A DNA stretch of 50,049 bases from a virus, in the IMG/VR virus record IMGVR_UViG_3300036859_001054, positions 1 to 50,049 of that record. One strand, given 5' to 3'. The first letter of the stretch is position 1. Every line of letters begins with the position of its first letter. Under the pieces are notes generated by a model. The model saw only the letters and a list, made by a program, of their open reading frames with translations. It did no database searches and was not told the DNA's origin. A program made the position numbers and the translations under genes. Shown in pieces: positions 1-5,673 of this stretch.

Positions 1-1044
1 GTGCAGTTGGACCGCCCCCGGTCTATCTCGATCGCCGTCCACGGCGAGCAGTTCCTCACCGAGCTTCTCAACCACGGCCGCAGCGAGCTGACCGCGAAGA
101 CCTACCGTTTCCGCCTCGATCAATTCGAAGCCTGGCGCGCGGCCGTCGGCTGCGCCGTGCACGATGTGAAGCCGGGGACACTGGAGCAGTGGATCGTCGA
201 CCTGCGCGGCCGCGGCCTGGCGATGAAGACCATTCACGACAACGTCGGCGCGGTCCGGTCCTTTTACGACTGGCTCGAGGGCGCGGGCTACCTCGAGGTG
301 GATCCGCTCCGGCGCTTCCGGTCTATCAAGGTCCCCGAGCGGTTGCCGGACGTCCTCCAAGTGGAGACGGTCGTCCAGATCCTCATCGCCGGCGAGAGGT
401 GCTCCCCGCTGTCGCGCGCGATCGTGGAGGTCCTCTACGGCTGCGGCCTCCGGACCGGAGATCTCCAGCGGCTCAATGTCGACAGCGTCGACCTGGTCGG
501 ACCCGTCGTGAAGGCGGAACTCAAGGGGAAGAAGCAGCGGTACATCCCCATGAACGCGAAGGCGGCCGCGGCGGTCCGGCTGTGGCTTGGCGAGCGCCAG
601 CAGCTCCTCGACGTCTGGCAGGCGAAGCGCGACCGTGCGGAGGAGCTCCATCGGAAGGGCCTGAGCTACCGGCAGATCGCGGCCGCGATGGGCGTGTCGG
701 GCCCGACGGCGCTCAAGTACGTGGCGCAGTCGAAGAATTCGCGCCCCGTCGAACGCGCCCTATTCATCGGGCGCCAGGGACGGCTGAAGGCGAGCCAGAT
801 CCGGACGATCGTGAAGCAGGTCGCGGCGGCCGCCGGCGTCGATCGGCGCGTCTACCCGCACCTCTTCCGCCATTCGGTCGCGACCCACTTGCACGACAAC
901 GGCATGGACATCCGGACCGTCCAGAAGTTCCTCGGCCACTCGAAGCTGGGGACCACTGAGATCTACACCCACGTCGCGATCGCGAAACTCCGGAGCGAGT
1001 ACGATCGGACGCATCCACGCGGGGGAGATCTGGCGCCGCGGTGA
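1..1044 (+). CDS. int: Tyrosine recombinase (phage integrase) with inserted helix-turn-helix
   Basis: Site-specific recombinase that would integrate and excise the phage genome. The N-terminal SAM-like core-binding domain spans about residues 10-110 and the catalytic domain about 115-335. Visible catalytic residues are Arg151 (GCGLRTGD), a lysine in the beta-hairpin near 175-178 (ELKGKKQR), His287 and Arg290 (HLFRH), His313 (LGHSKLGTTE) and the nucleophile Tyr322 (IYTHV). Between the hairpin and the HxxR box, residues about 208-248 form an extra segment with a resolvase-like helix-turn-helix (LSYRQIAAAMGVSGPTALK). XerC/XerD-type enzymes lack this segment. The GTG start is the first base of the window, so the true start could lie upstream. 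It is the only large plus-strand gene of the lysogeny end and stands alone. Function is confident; the role of the inserted HTH is inferred. Confidence 0.93.
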   Translation: MQLDRPRSISIAVHGEQFLTELLNHGRSELTAKTYRFRLDQFEAWRAAVGCAVHDVKPGTLEQWIVDLRGRGLAMKTIHDNVGAVRSFYDWLEGAGYLEVDPLRRFRSIKVPERLPDVLQVETVVQILIAGERCSPLSRAIVEVLYGCGLRTGDLQRLNVDSVDLVGPVVKAELKGKKQRYIPMNAKAAAAVRLWLGERQQLLDVWQAKRDRAEELHRKGLSYRQIAAAMGVSGPTALKYVAQSKNSRPVERALFIGRQGRLKASQIRTIVKQVAAAAGVDRRVYPHLFRHSVATHLHDNGMDIRTVQKFLGHSKLGTTEIYTHVAIAKLRSEYDRTHPRGGDLAPR

Positions 1045-1162
1045 ACTATTTTCGTGTTGCTGCCTTGACTTTGCTCTTCGGCTCGAGCGACCATTCTGAT
1101 GCTCCGGAACGCGTCACCTCGATTGGGAGTGGGCGGGGGTTTCCGGAGGGAGGGGGCGAGTT

Positions 1163-1543
1163 GTGAAGGTCACCAGCTTTCTTGCTTGTGCGTATGGCAG
1201 CTACACCACCGGCGGACTCATTGATCTCGCCGGCATCGGCTTCGACAGGTTCGAGACTCCAAAGCTTCCGCTAGGCATCTCGATCAAGCTCTTCGCCCGG
1301 CTGGAGTCCGAAGTCAACGACCTCCCTAGAAAGTACAAAGTGAATCTGCACTTCCTGGGCGACGACAAGGTCCTGAGCAAGACTCCGGAGACTACGATCG
1401 AGACGACCGAGGCGAAGCGGAATCAACACCTCATTGTCGACTTTGGATTGAAGTTCGAGGCCGAAGGCGACTACCGGATCGATCTGCTCATCGACGGTCA
1501 GGCGATGGCTTCGTGGCCGATTGCGGTGCGGCTGAAGACTTGA
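1163..1543 (+). CDS. Small conserved protein, DUF6941-like
   Basis: A 126-residue protein with a GTG start behind a purine-rich GGAGGGAGGGGG box about 7 nt upstream. It opens with a short strand, then LIDLAGIGFDRFETPKLP, continues as an alternating beta pattern and ends WPIAVRLK. This organisation (a strand, a 'biological role' hairpin, then an Ig-like beta sandwich with a closing VRL strand) resembles the DUF6941 family of small proteins found in many bacteria and phages. No function is known for that family. There are no membrane segments or catalytic motifs. It lies 118 nt after the integrase on the same strand and could share its transcript. Its 3' end overlaps a small minus-strand gene. 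The family match is from memory of sequence style, not from a search. Confidence 0.7.
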   Translation: MKVTSFLACAYGSYTTGGLIDLAGIGFDRFETPKLPLGISIKLFARLESEVNDLPRKYKVNLHFLGDDKVLSKTPETTIETTEAKRNQHLIVDFGLKFEAEGDYRIDLLIDGQAMASWPIAVRLKT

Positions 1544-1679
1544 CCGCGGTCGCCGGGTCGAAGGACGGCATGAACATCCGCGCCTGGGCCGAGAGGTGGT
1601 CGAACCCCTGGGCCTGCACGTTGCAGTTCAGGATGGATCCCTTGGGTTCGTATTTCTTCTTGTCGTCGGGCTGATTCAT
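1488..1679 (-). CDS. Small hypothetical protein (63 aa)
   Basis: The ATG start sits behind an excellent ribosome binding site (AAAGGAG, about 5 nt spacing), which is the main reason to accept it. The product is short, polar and rich in Lys, Asp, Pro and Ser, with no hydrophobic segment and no recognisable domain. It is convergent with the plus-strand gene ending at 1543 and overlaps that gene's last 56 bases. It is separated from the methyltransferase gene at 1812-3338 by about 130 nt. It could be the last gene of the leftward transcript. No function can be suggested. Confidence 0.45.
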   Translation of the reverse strand: MNQPDDKKKYEPKGSILNCNVQAQGFDHLSAQARMFMPSFDPATAVKSSAAPQSATKPSPDRR

Positions 1680-1811
1680 CGGTACTCCTTTGCCCTTTCA
1701 GAGTAGCACAACGCCGGGGCGGCGGGCAACTACCTTGCGAAAACCTAACACCCCGCCCATCCGTATATCGTCATTCCCCTCGAGGAAGTTGCCCATAAAT
1801 GGGAGGGCGAT

Positions 1812-3338
1812 CTACGCCAGCTTCTTCGCGATCCTCTCCTCGAGGATCTCCTTCACCGTGAAGGGGATGATCGACTTGTGGCTTCGGCGGAAGAACCCGT
1901 CGATCTCGCGCAGCGCGTCCTCGGTGTAGTCGAACGAGACGAAGTACCCCTTCTTCCGGTTCTCCCGCATCATGACCGCTTCGAAGGAGTCGATGTCCGG
2001 CCGCCCCGCCTTGTCCCGTTGTTTGACCTGGATCGGATACCAGTCGTCCATGAAGTCGAACTCGCCCTTCTTGGCGCCGCGTTCCTCGACAATCGTCGAG
2101 ACGGGGAAGATCCGGCCGTCGATCCCCATGTCCCCGACCTTGGCCTTGTTCCCCACCCCGCCCAGGGCGATGACCGCCCAGTTCTCGAACTCGAACGGCG
2201 GGATCGCGCGCAGCTTGTCCTCGGTCCAGGGGAGGTCGCGCACGATGAAGCCGCGCCCCGCCTTCCAGAGCGCCTCGTCCTCCCGCATGCCGCAGATGTC
2301 GCGGAGGCGCTTCGCCATGACCCGGCACGCCGTCGGCGAGATGTCGATCCCGATCCATTGGCGGTTCAGCTTTTGGGCGGCGACGAGCGCGGTCCCGCAA
2401 CCGCAGAAGGCGTCGAGGACGATGTCTCCGCGGTTGCTGCTGGCCTCGACGATTCTCTCGAGGAGCGCGAGCGGCTTCTGAGTCGGATAGCCGAGACGCT
2501 CCGCACTCCCCGAGATTACAGGTTGGATATCCTCCCAAAACGTTTGGAGAGGAACGCCCGGCATTTCATCGATGTAATGCTTCAGCATCGGCATTCCGGT
2601 CGTGCGGTAGTAGATCTGTCCGGCGTCGTGGAACGCCTGCATCTTTTCCTTGGAGTAGGCCCAGTACCGCCCCCGGTAAGGCAGCACCTTTCGACCATCG
2701 GGAGTGGTCCATTCGTAGGAGGTGTCGCCACCCGGCTTGTTCGCCGTCATGTCCGAGACCCTGAATCGACGCCCCGACTCGTCCTTGTATCGGTAATTCT
2801 GCTCGAGATACTCCTCGCTGTAGGCGGTGTGAATCCGATTCCAGGTCCATTCGTCGCCGCGGGCGTAGAAGAAGATCGTGTCGTGGTTCGCCCCGTATCG
2901 CTGGGGATCGTTGTGAGCCTTGGTGCGGCGCCAGACGATCTCGTTCTGGAACTGGTTCTCCCCGAAGATCTGGTCGAGCATCACCTTGACGTAGTGGCTC
3001 GCATGCCAGTCGCAGTGATAGTAAAAGCTGCCCGTCTTCTTCAGGACGCGCGCGATCTCCACGCAGCGGGGCCGCATGAACTCGATGTAGGCTTGGGTCG
3101 ACGCGTGTCGGTCTTCGAATCGCCGCTTCTCCTGGGTCTCCCCCCAGAAGGTCTCATAATTGCGGTTGGAGTTGAACGGCGGGTCAATGTAAGCCAGGTC
3201 GATGCACGCGTCGGGGAGCTTCTTCAGCTGGTCCAGGCAGTCGCCGCAGTAGACGACCTGGGTGTCGATCAGGCGCGAGGAGCGGATGGGGGCCTGGTCG
3301 GATTGCGGAGCTTTGCTCCGCTTGGGCTTGGGAGACAC
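1812..3338 (-). CDS. DNA methyltransferase fused to an Mrr-like restriction nuclease domain
   Basis: Amino-methyltransferase of the beta class: motif IV DPPF (residues 52-55) precedes the SAM-binding motif I (VLDAFCGCGTAL, about 307-318), with TQKPL at 286-290. The intervening 60-280 region would hold the target recognition part. After about residue 375 a separate domain carries the Mrr pattern: ENWAVIALGG, then GIDG (Asp407) and a QVK strand (Gln437, Lys439). These are the D...QxK residues of the PD-(D/E)xK fold. This suggests modification and cleavage in one 508-aa chain. The GTG start has no clear Shine-Dalgarno sequence. The gene follows a ribbon-helix-helix-like gene on the same strand, which might regulate it. 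Methylation is well supported; nuclease activity is inferred from two short motifs. Confidence 0.88.
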   Translation of the reverse strand: MSPKPKRSKAPQSDQAPIRSSRLIDTQVVYCGDCLDQLKKLPDACIDLAYIDPPFNSNRNYETFWGETQEKRRFEDRHASTQAYIEFMRPRCVEIARVLKKTGSFYYHCDWHASHYVKVMLDQIFGENQFQNEIVWRRTKAHNDPQRYGANHDTIFFYARGDEWTWNRIHTAYSEEYLEQNYRYKDESGRRFRVSDMTANKPGGDTSYEWTTPDGRKVLPYRGRYWAYSKEKMQAFHDAGQIYYRTTGMPMLKHYIDEMPGVPLQTFWEDIQPVISGSAERLGYPTQKPLALLERIVEASSNRGDIVLDAFCGCGTALVAAQKLNRQWIGIDISPTACRVMAKRLRDICGMREDEALWKAGRGFIVRDLPWTEDKLRAIPPFEFENWAVIALGGVGNKAKVGDMGIDGRIFPVSTIVEERGAKKGEFDFMDDWYPIQVKQRDKAGRPDIDSFEAVMMRENRKKGYFVSFDYTEDALREIDGFFRRSHKSIIPFTVKEILEERIAKKLA

Positions 3339-3389
3339 GGGAGGCCGTTGTCGCTCGAGCCCCCCGCCCAGTTCAAGGTTTCGTTGATC

Positions 3390-3629
3390 TCACTTCAGCT
3401 CACCCCGCGCCCTGAGCGCCTCCTCGACGAGGACCGCCAGCATGAGCGATGTGCTGCGCCGCTCCCGCGCCGCCAGCGCGTCGAGGGCCTCGCGGACGTT
3501 CGGTGCGAGGTTCGTGTAGGTGGCCTGGCTGCCGATCGCGTTGACGCGCGGCCGTCCCATCACCTTCTTCACCGGCCCCGCGGATCGCTTCGAGCTTCCC
3601 ATGGGTCCGGATTCTCCGAGTTTCTGCAT
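3390..3629 (-). CDS. Small ribbon-helix-helix-like DNA-binding protein
   Basis: A 79-residue basic protein. After a flexible Lys/Gly/Ser-rich N-terminus the second half reads YTNLAPNVREALDALAARE followed by a helix LMLAVLVEEALRARG. This is the strand-helix-helix plan of CopG/Arc-type ribbon-helix-helix proteins. Such proteins usually act as dimeric repressors of their own operon. An internal ATG at residue 10, with CGGAG upstream, could be the real start. It lies about 50 nt upstream of the methyltransferase/nuclease gene on the same strand, so it may be that gene's regulator. The fold assignment is by pattern only. Confidence 0.6.
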   Translation of the reverse strand: MQKLGESGPMGSSKRSAGPVKKVMGRPRVNAIGSQATYTNLAPNVREALDALAARERRSTSLMLAVLVEEALRARGELK

Positions 3630-3732
3630 GACTCTACAAGGGGAATTCCCCCGCCTCCTTCGGCCATCACGAGAGCGGGCCGGATCCCATCGACCCGGCG
3701 CCGCTCCGGTCGCAGCTGTGCGCTGCTGCGAG

Positions 3733-3960
3733 CTACCGTCGGCGCTTCCCGCGCGCCTTGTCGAGTTCCTCTTGGACGTAGGTGGCGGCCGTCTTCTCCA
3801 TCGCCGCCCAGCTCCATCCCCGGCGCGCGGCCAGGTGCTTGAGGTCCGCGATCAGGTCGATCGTGCACGTCTCCAGATCGTCCGAGGATCCGTGCTTCCT
3901 GTGATACGCGACGACGGCCTCGGCCGCATTCTTCGCGCGCTGCATGGGCGTTTTCATCAT
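3733..3960 (-). CDS. Small hypothetical protein (75 aa)
   Basis: The start was chosen at the ATG-ATG pair because AGGAGA lies about 9 nt upstream; the open frame further upstream reads as a shadow of the SSB gene. The product is a helical, mostly soluble protein (MMKTPMQRAKNAAEAVVAYH...) that ends in a basic tail GKRRR. It begins 11 nt after the SSB stop codon and is probably cotranscribed with it. No domain was recognised. The basic tail and helical content would fit a nucleic-acid-associated protein, but that is a guess. Confidence 0.6.
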   Translation of the reverse strand: MMKTPMQRAKNAAEAVVAYHRKHGSSDDLETCTIDLIADLKHLAARRGWSWAAMEKTAATYVQEELDKARGKRRR

Positions 3961-3971
3961 GGTCTCGTCTC

Positions 3972-4319
3972 CTACTTCGCTTCCGCCGCCGAGGGCTGCC
4001 CCGCCGTCTCCTTCGGTCCGAGGAACTGCACGCGGTCGGCCTCGATCGACATCCGCGCCCCTTTGCCCGTCAGCTTGCCCACCACCATCACAGTCCGCCC
4101 CTTCTTCAGGAACTGCGCGCACAGCTCGGCGAGCCGCCGCCAAGCCACCACCGCGACCGTCAGCTCGGTCGTCTTCCGCTCCCCGGTCTCGGCGGCCAGC
4201 TCGGACCGCCGGACCCGGATCGGCATCCGCACGAAGGGGATCCCCGCGGGCTTGTCATACTCCAGCCGCGGATCCGCCTTCAGCGTCCCCACCAGAATCG
4301 CCAGAGAGTAGTCGTTCAC
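3972..4319 (-). CDS. ssb: Single-stranded DNA-binding protein, OB fold
   Basis: The GTG start (VNDYSLAILVGTLK) is fixed by an AGGAGG box 6-7 nt upstream. The first 100 residues follow the OB-fold order of bacterial SSB and PriB: a first strand LAILVGTLKADPRLEY, a strand VRMPIRVRR, then TTELTVAVVAWRRLAELCAQFLKKGRTVMVVGKL, and a last strand MSIEADRVQFLG. At 115 aa it is short. The tail is Ala/Pro-rich and lacks the acidic DDDIPF-type tip of cellular SSBs, as is common in phage versions. It would coat single strands during replication and recombination. It lies far from the recombination genes, at the left end downstream of the tRNA. Assignment is fairly sure. Confidence 0.82.
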   Translation of the reverse strand: MNDYSLAILVGTLKADPRLEYDKPAGIPFVRMPIRVRRSELAAETGERKTTELTVAVVAWRRLAELCAQFLKKGRTVMVVGKLTGKGARMSIEADRVQFLGPKETAGQPSAAEAK

Positions 4320-4383
4320 CGTCGTCCTCCTATTGACATTGGCCTCGTCCGATTCGATACTTGGTTCGTCCTTTCGGCCACCC

Positions 4384-4409
4384 GGGCGCACGGTGTGACA
4401 CGTGCGCCC
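4384..4409. repeat. Perfect 9-bp inverted repeat (hairpin) between tRNA and ssb
   Basis: GGGCGCACG (4384-4392) and CGTGCGCCC (4401-4409) flank an 8-nt loop. On the plus strand the hairpin is followed by ATTTCTGTTTT, so it would work best as a rightward terminator. On the minus strand there is no T-run, and it would form a hairpin in the leader of ssb, after the tRNA. Confidence 0.5.
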
Positions 4410-4431
4410 ATTTCTGTTTTAAAGGCAGGGA

Positions 4432-4521
4432 CGGAGGGGGCGGGGCTCGAACCCGCAAGGCGGTGTGACCCGCCGGAGGCTTCTAAGGCCTCTGCCATTG
4501 TCCTTTTTCGGCCACCCCTCC
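4432..4521 (-). tRNA. Class II tRNA, anticodon UAG (tRNA-Leu by anticodon, serine-like body)
   Basis: A 90-nt cloverleaf folds completely. The acceptor stem GGAGGGG pairs with CCCCTCC. The D arm has A14 and GG18-19. The anticodon stem GAGGC/GCCTC holds the loop CTTAGAA, giving anticodon UAG at 4483-4485. A long variable arm (GGCGG/CCGCC) marks class II. The T arm GCGGG-TTCGAGC-CCCGC is canonical. The anticodon reads CUA (and by wobble CUG), which is leucine. However, the GGAGGGGTGGCCGA 5' half and the discriminator base G73 are typical of tRNA-Ser; bacterial tRNA-Leu normally has A73. No CCA is encoded. It lies upstream of ssb on the same strand. The structure is confident; the charged amino acid is not. 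Confidence 0.88.
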
Positions 4522-4663
4522 ATCACCCGCATTTCAAAGATCGCTGTTTTTTACTACACCAGTTAGACGGGCAGGGGTCCGACTTGTTACAAGAATAAGT
4601 ATGAGAATATGCGAATTCCCGGGAGGGGTCCGGCGGTGGTGAAGGGGCGGTCCCGCTCCCGGA

Positions 4664-4679
4664 TTGCAGACGTCTGCAA
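4664..4679. promoter_or_regulatory. Perfect 16-bp palindrome, candidate operator or ParB site (copy 1)
   Basis: TTGCAGACGTCTGCAA is a perfect palindrome. It lies 4 bp upstream of the -35 box of the promoter at 4684-4713. The same palindrome with identical flanks recurs in inverse orientation at 34782-34797, the exact match being 22 bp (4662-4683 versus 34778-34799). A dimeric DNA-binding protein is the likely partner, either a phage regulator or the ParB-like protein. Confidence 0.6.
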
Positions 4680-4683
4680 AGTC

Positions 4684-4713
4684 TTGACCGGGGGACGGGG
4701 CGGGGCCTAGAGT
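4684..4713 (+). promoter_or_regulatory. Candidate sigma-70 promoter for the 4760-5664 operon
   Basis: TTGACC (4684-4689), an 18-nt spacer and TAGAGT (4708-4713) resemble -35 and -10 boxes (5/6 and 4/6 matches). A start near 4720 would give a leader of about 40 nt before the ATG at 4760. The palindrome at 4664-4679 lies just upstream, in the position of an activator or upstream operator site. The rest of 4522-4759 holds no gene that I can support; its 4570-4620 part is noticeably AT-richer than its surroundings. Confidence 0.45.
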
Positions 4714-4759
4714 CGGCCAACCGCCCAATGTAGGGGGGCGGCCCTTGGGGGGATCGCCG

Positions 4760-5053
4760 ATGGAGCTGGCCGCCTTCATTCGGGATTCGGTTGAGGAGAT
4801 TGCGCGGGGGGTGCGGCTGGCGAATGCCGCCGTCCGGAAGGAGCTGAAGGGGGGCCAGCTCAACTATGTGACCATCCCGACGGGGGAGCCCGGGCAGAAG
4901 GCGGGGTGGATCGACTTCGACATCGCCGTGCAGCCGGGGGCGAAACGCGGGGTCGAGGTCCTGCGCGCGGAGTCGGACGCGGGGAAGGCGGCCGCCGCGG
5001 CCGCGGTGAGCCGCCTCGGGTTCACCGTGAAGGTGGGGTTCGTCTTCGCATGA
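4760..5053 (+). CDS. Conserved hypothetical protein (97 aa)
   Basis: The ATG at 4760 was preferred to an in-frame TTG 15 nt upstream because a purine run lies 7-8 nt before it and homologous-looking proteins begin at MELAAFIRDSVEEI. The N-terminal helix MELAAFIRDSVEEIARGV, a linker, the strand WIDFDIAVQ and a final strand VSRLGFTVKVGFVF match a family of small bacterial proteins I recognise by style (helix, then 'I(D/E)FDVAV', then 'SRIKFKVPV'). Their function is unknown to me. It is translationally coupled (ATGA) to the next gene and forms a plus-strand two-gene operon behind its own promoter. This plus-strand position among phage genes suggests an accessory (moron) role. Confidence 0.7.
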   Translation: MELAAFIRDSVEEIARGVRLANAAVRKELKGGQLNYVTIPTGEPGQKAGWIDFDIAVQPGAKRGVEVLRAESDAGKAAAAAAVSRLGFTVKVGFVFA

Positions 5054-5664
5054 CGGGGGACCACGATCCCCTGCCCTGGCTGGACCGCATCGAGTACCTC
5101 GAGCGGGCCGTGAAATCGCGCCTCGCCGAGAGCCGCCATCACCGGGGCGAGCGATCGTTCGCCTCCGATATCGAGGAACTGTGGGGCACCGTGTGCTCTG
5201 CCATCGGGATCATTCCCCTCGCCGACGGCAACTTCAACGACCCGGCACCCGAGACGCAGCGGGCCCGGCTCCTCTGGTGGTACAAGGAGCGGCCGTCGCT
5301 CATCGAGCGATTGCTCGCGGTCCTCGGGGCGTATAAGCTCCTGATCCGCACCCACCTCTTGAGCGACGTCGAGATCGACCCGCCGTTGCCGACCCGGCCG
5401 AAGCTCCGGCGCGTGGCGATCCACGTCGAGGACGTCGAGTCCCAGGAGCGCGAGCTCGTCCACTACGCCCAGCAGAATCAGCCCGTCCCCATCGACTCGT
5501 TCCGGCGCGAGATCCTGCACCTCATGGGTTGGGATAACCCGGTCGAGATGAAGCGGCGCGAGCGGGAGGCCAAGGCGCTCGCGGCGCGCTTGGAGGAGTA
5601 TCGGAAGAGTCTCAAGCCGAAAGACGGGGCCGCCCCCCGACGTGGCGCGAGAGGCGGCCCCTGA
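5050..5664 (+). CDS. Hypothetical protein coupled to the 4760 gene (204 aa)
   Basis: The start was placed at the ATG that overlaps the previous stop codon (ATGA). The product is soluble and largely helical. A Trp-rich patch (LLWWYKERPSLIERLLAVLGAY) lies in the middle third and the C-terminus is a charged helix ending in a Lys/Arg/Pro-rich tail. No catalytic motif, signal peptide or membrane segment is visible, and I do not recognise the family. Since it is made from the same operon as the 97-aa protein, the two probably act together. The operon ends 9 nt before the convergent tail-protein gene. Confidence 0.65.
   Translation: MTGDHDPLPWLDRIEYLERAVKSRLAESRHHRGERSFASDIEELWGTVCSAIGIIPLADGNFNDPAPETQRARLLWWYKERPSLIERLLAVLGAYKLLIRTHLLSDVEIDPPLPTRPKLRRVAIHVEDVESQERELVHYAQQNQPVPIDSFRREILHLMGWDNPVEMKRREREAKALAARLEEYRKSLKPKDGAAPRRGARGGP
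5626..5661. terminator. 9-bp inverted repeat between convergent genes
   Basis: GGGGCCGCC (5626-5634) and GGCGGCCCC (5653-5661) flank an 18-nt loop at the end of the plus-strand operon, just before the convergent leftward tail gene. There is no T-run, so it would be a weak or Rho-assisted terminator at best. Confidence 0.3.
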
Positions 5665-5673
5665 GACGGACGC

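Noticed and set aside
1065-1100. TTGACT after the integrase as a promoter for the 1163 gene
   Set aside because: No acceptable -10 box lies at 16-19 nt spacing.
1878-3842. Long plus-strand open frame of 654 codons
   Set aside because: It lies opposite the methyltransferase and small genes, is Arg/Leu/Val/Asp-rich without domain logic, and is a GC-rich shadow.
4483-4485. Reading the tRNA as an amber suppressor
   Set aside because: The strand that folds has the anticodon 5'-UAG-3', which reads CUA; an amber suppressor would need 5'-CUA-3'. The plus-strand reading does not fold.
4525-4590. A tRNA-like stretch next to the tRNA (GTCTAACTGGTG on the minus strand followed by CTTTGAA)
   Set aside because: The possible anticodon stem does not pair (only two of five positions) and no T arm is present.
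4570-4620. TTGTTA ... TATGCG on the plus strand as a second promoter
   Set aside because: The -10 match is weak (three of six), and the site is far from the next gene compared with the promoter at 4684-4713.
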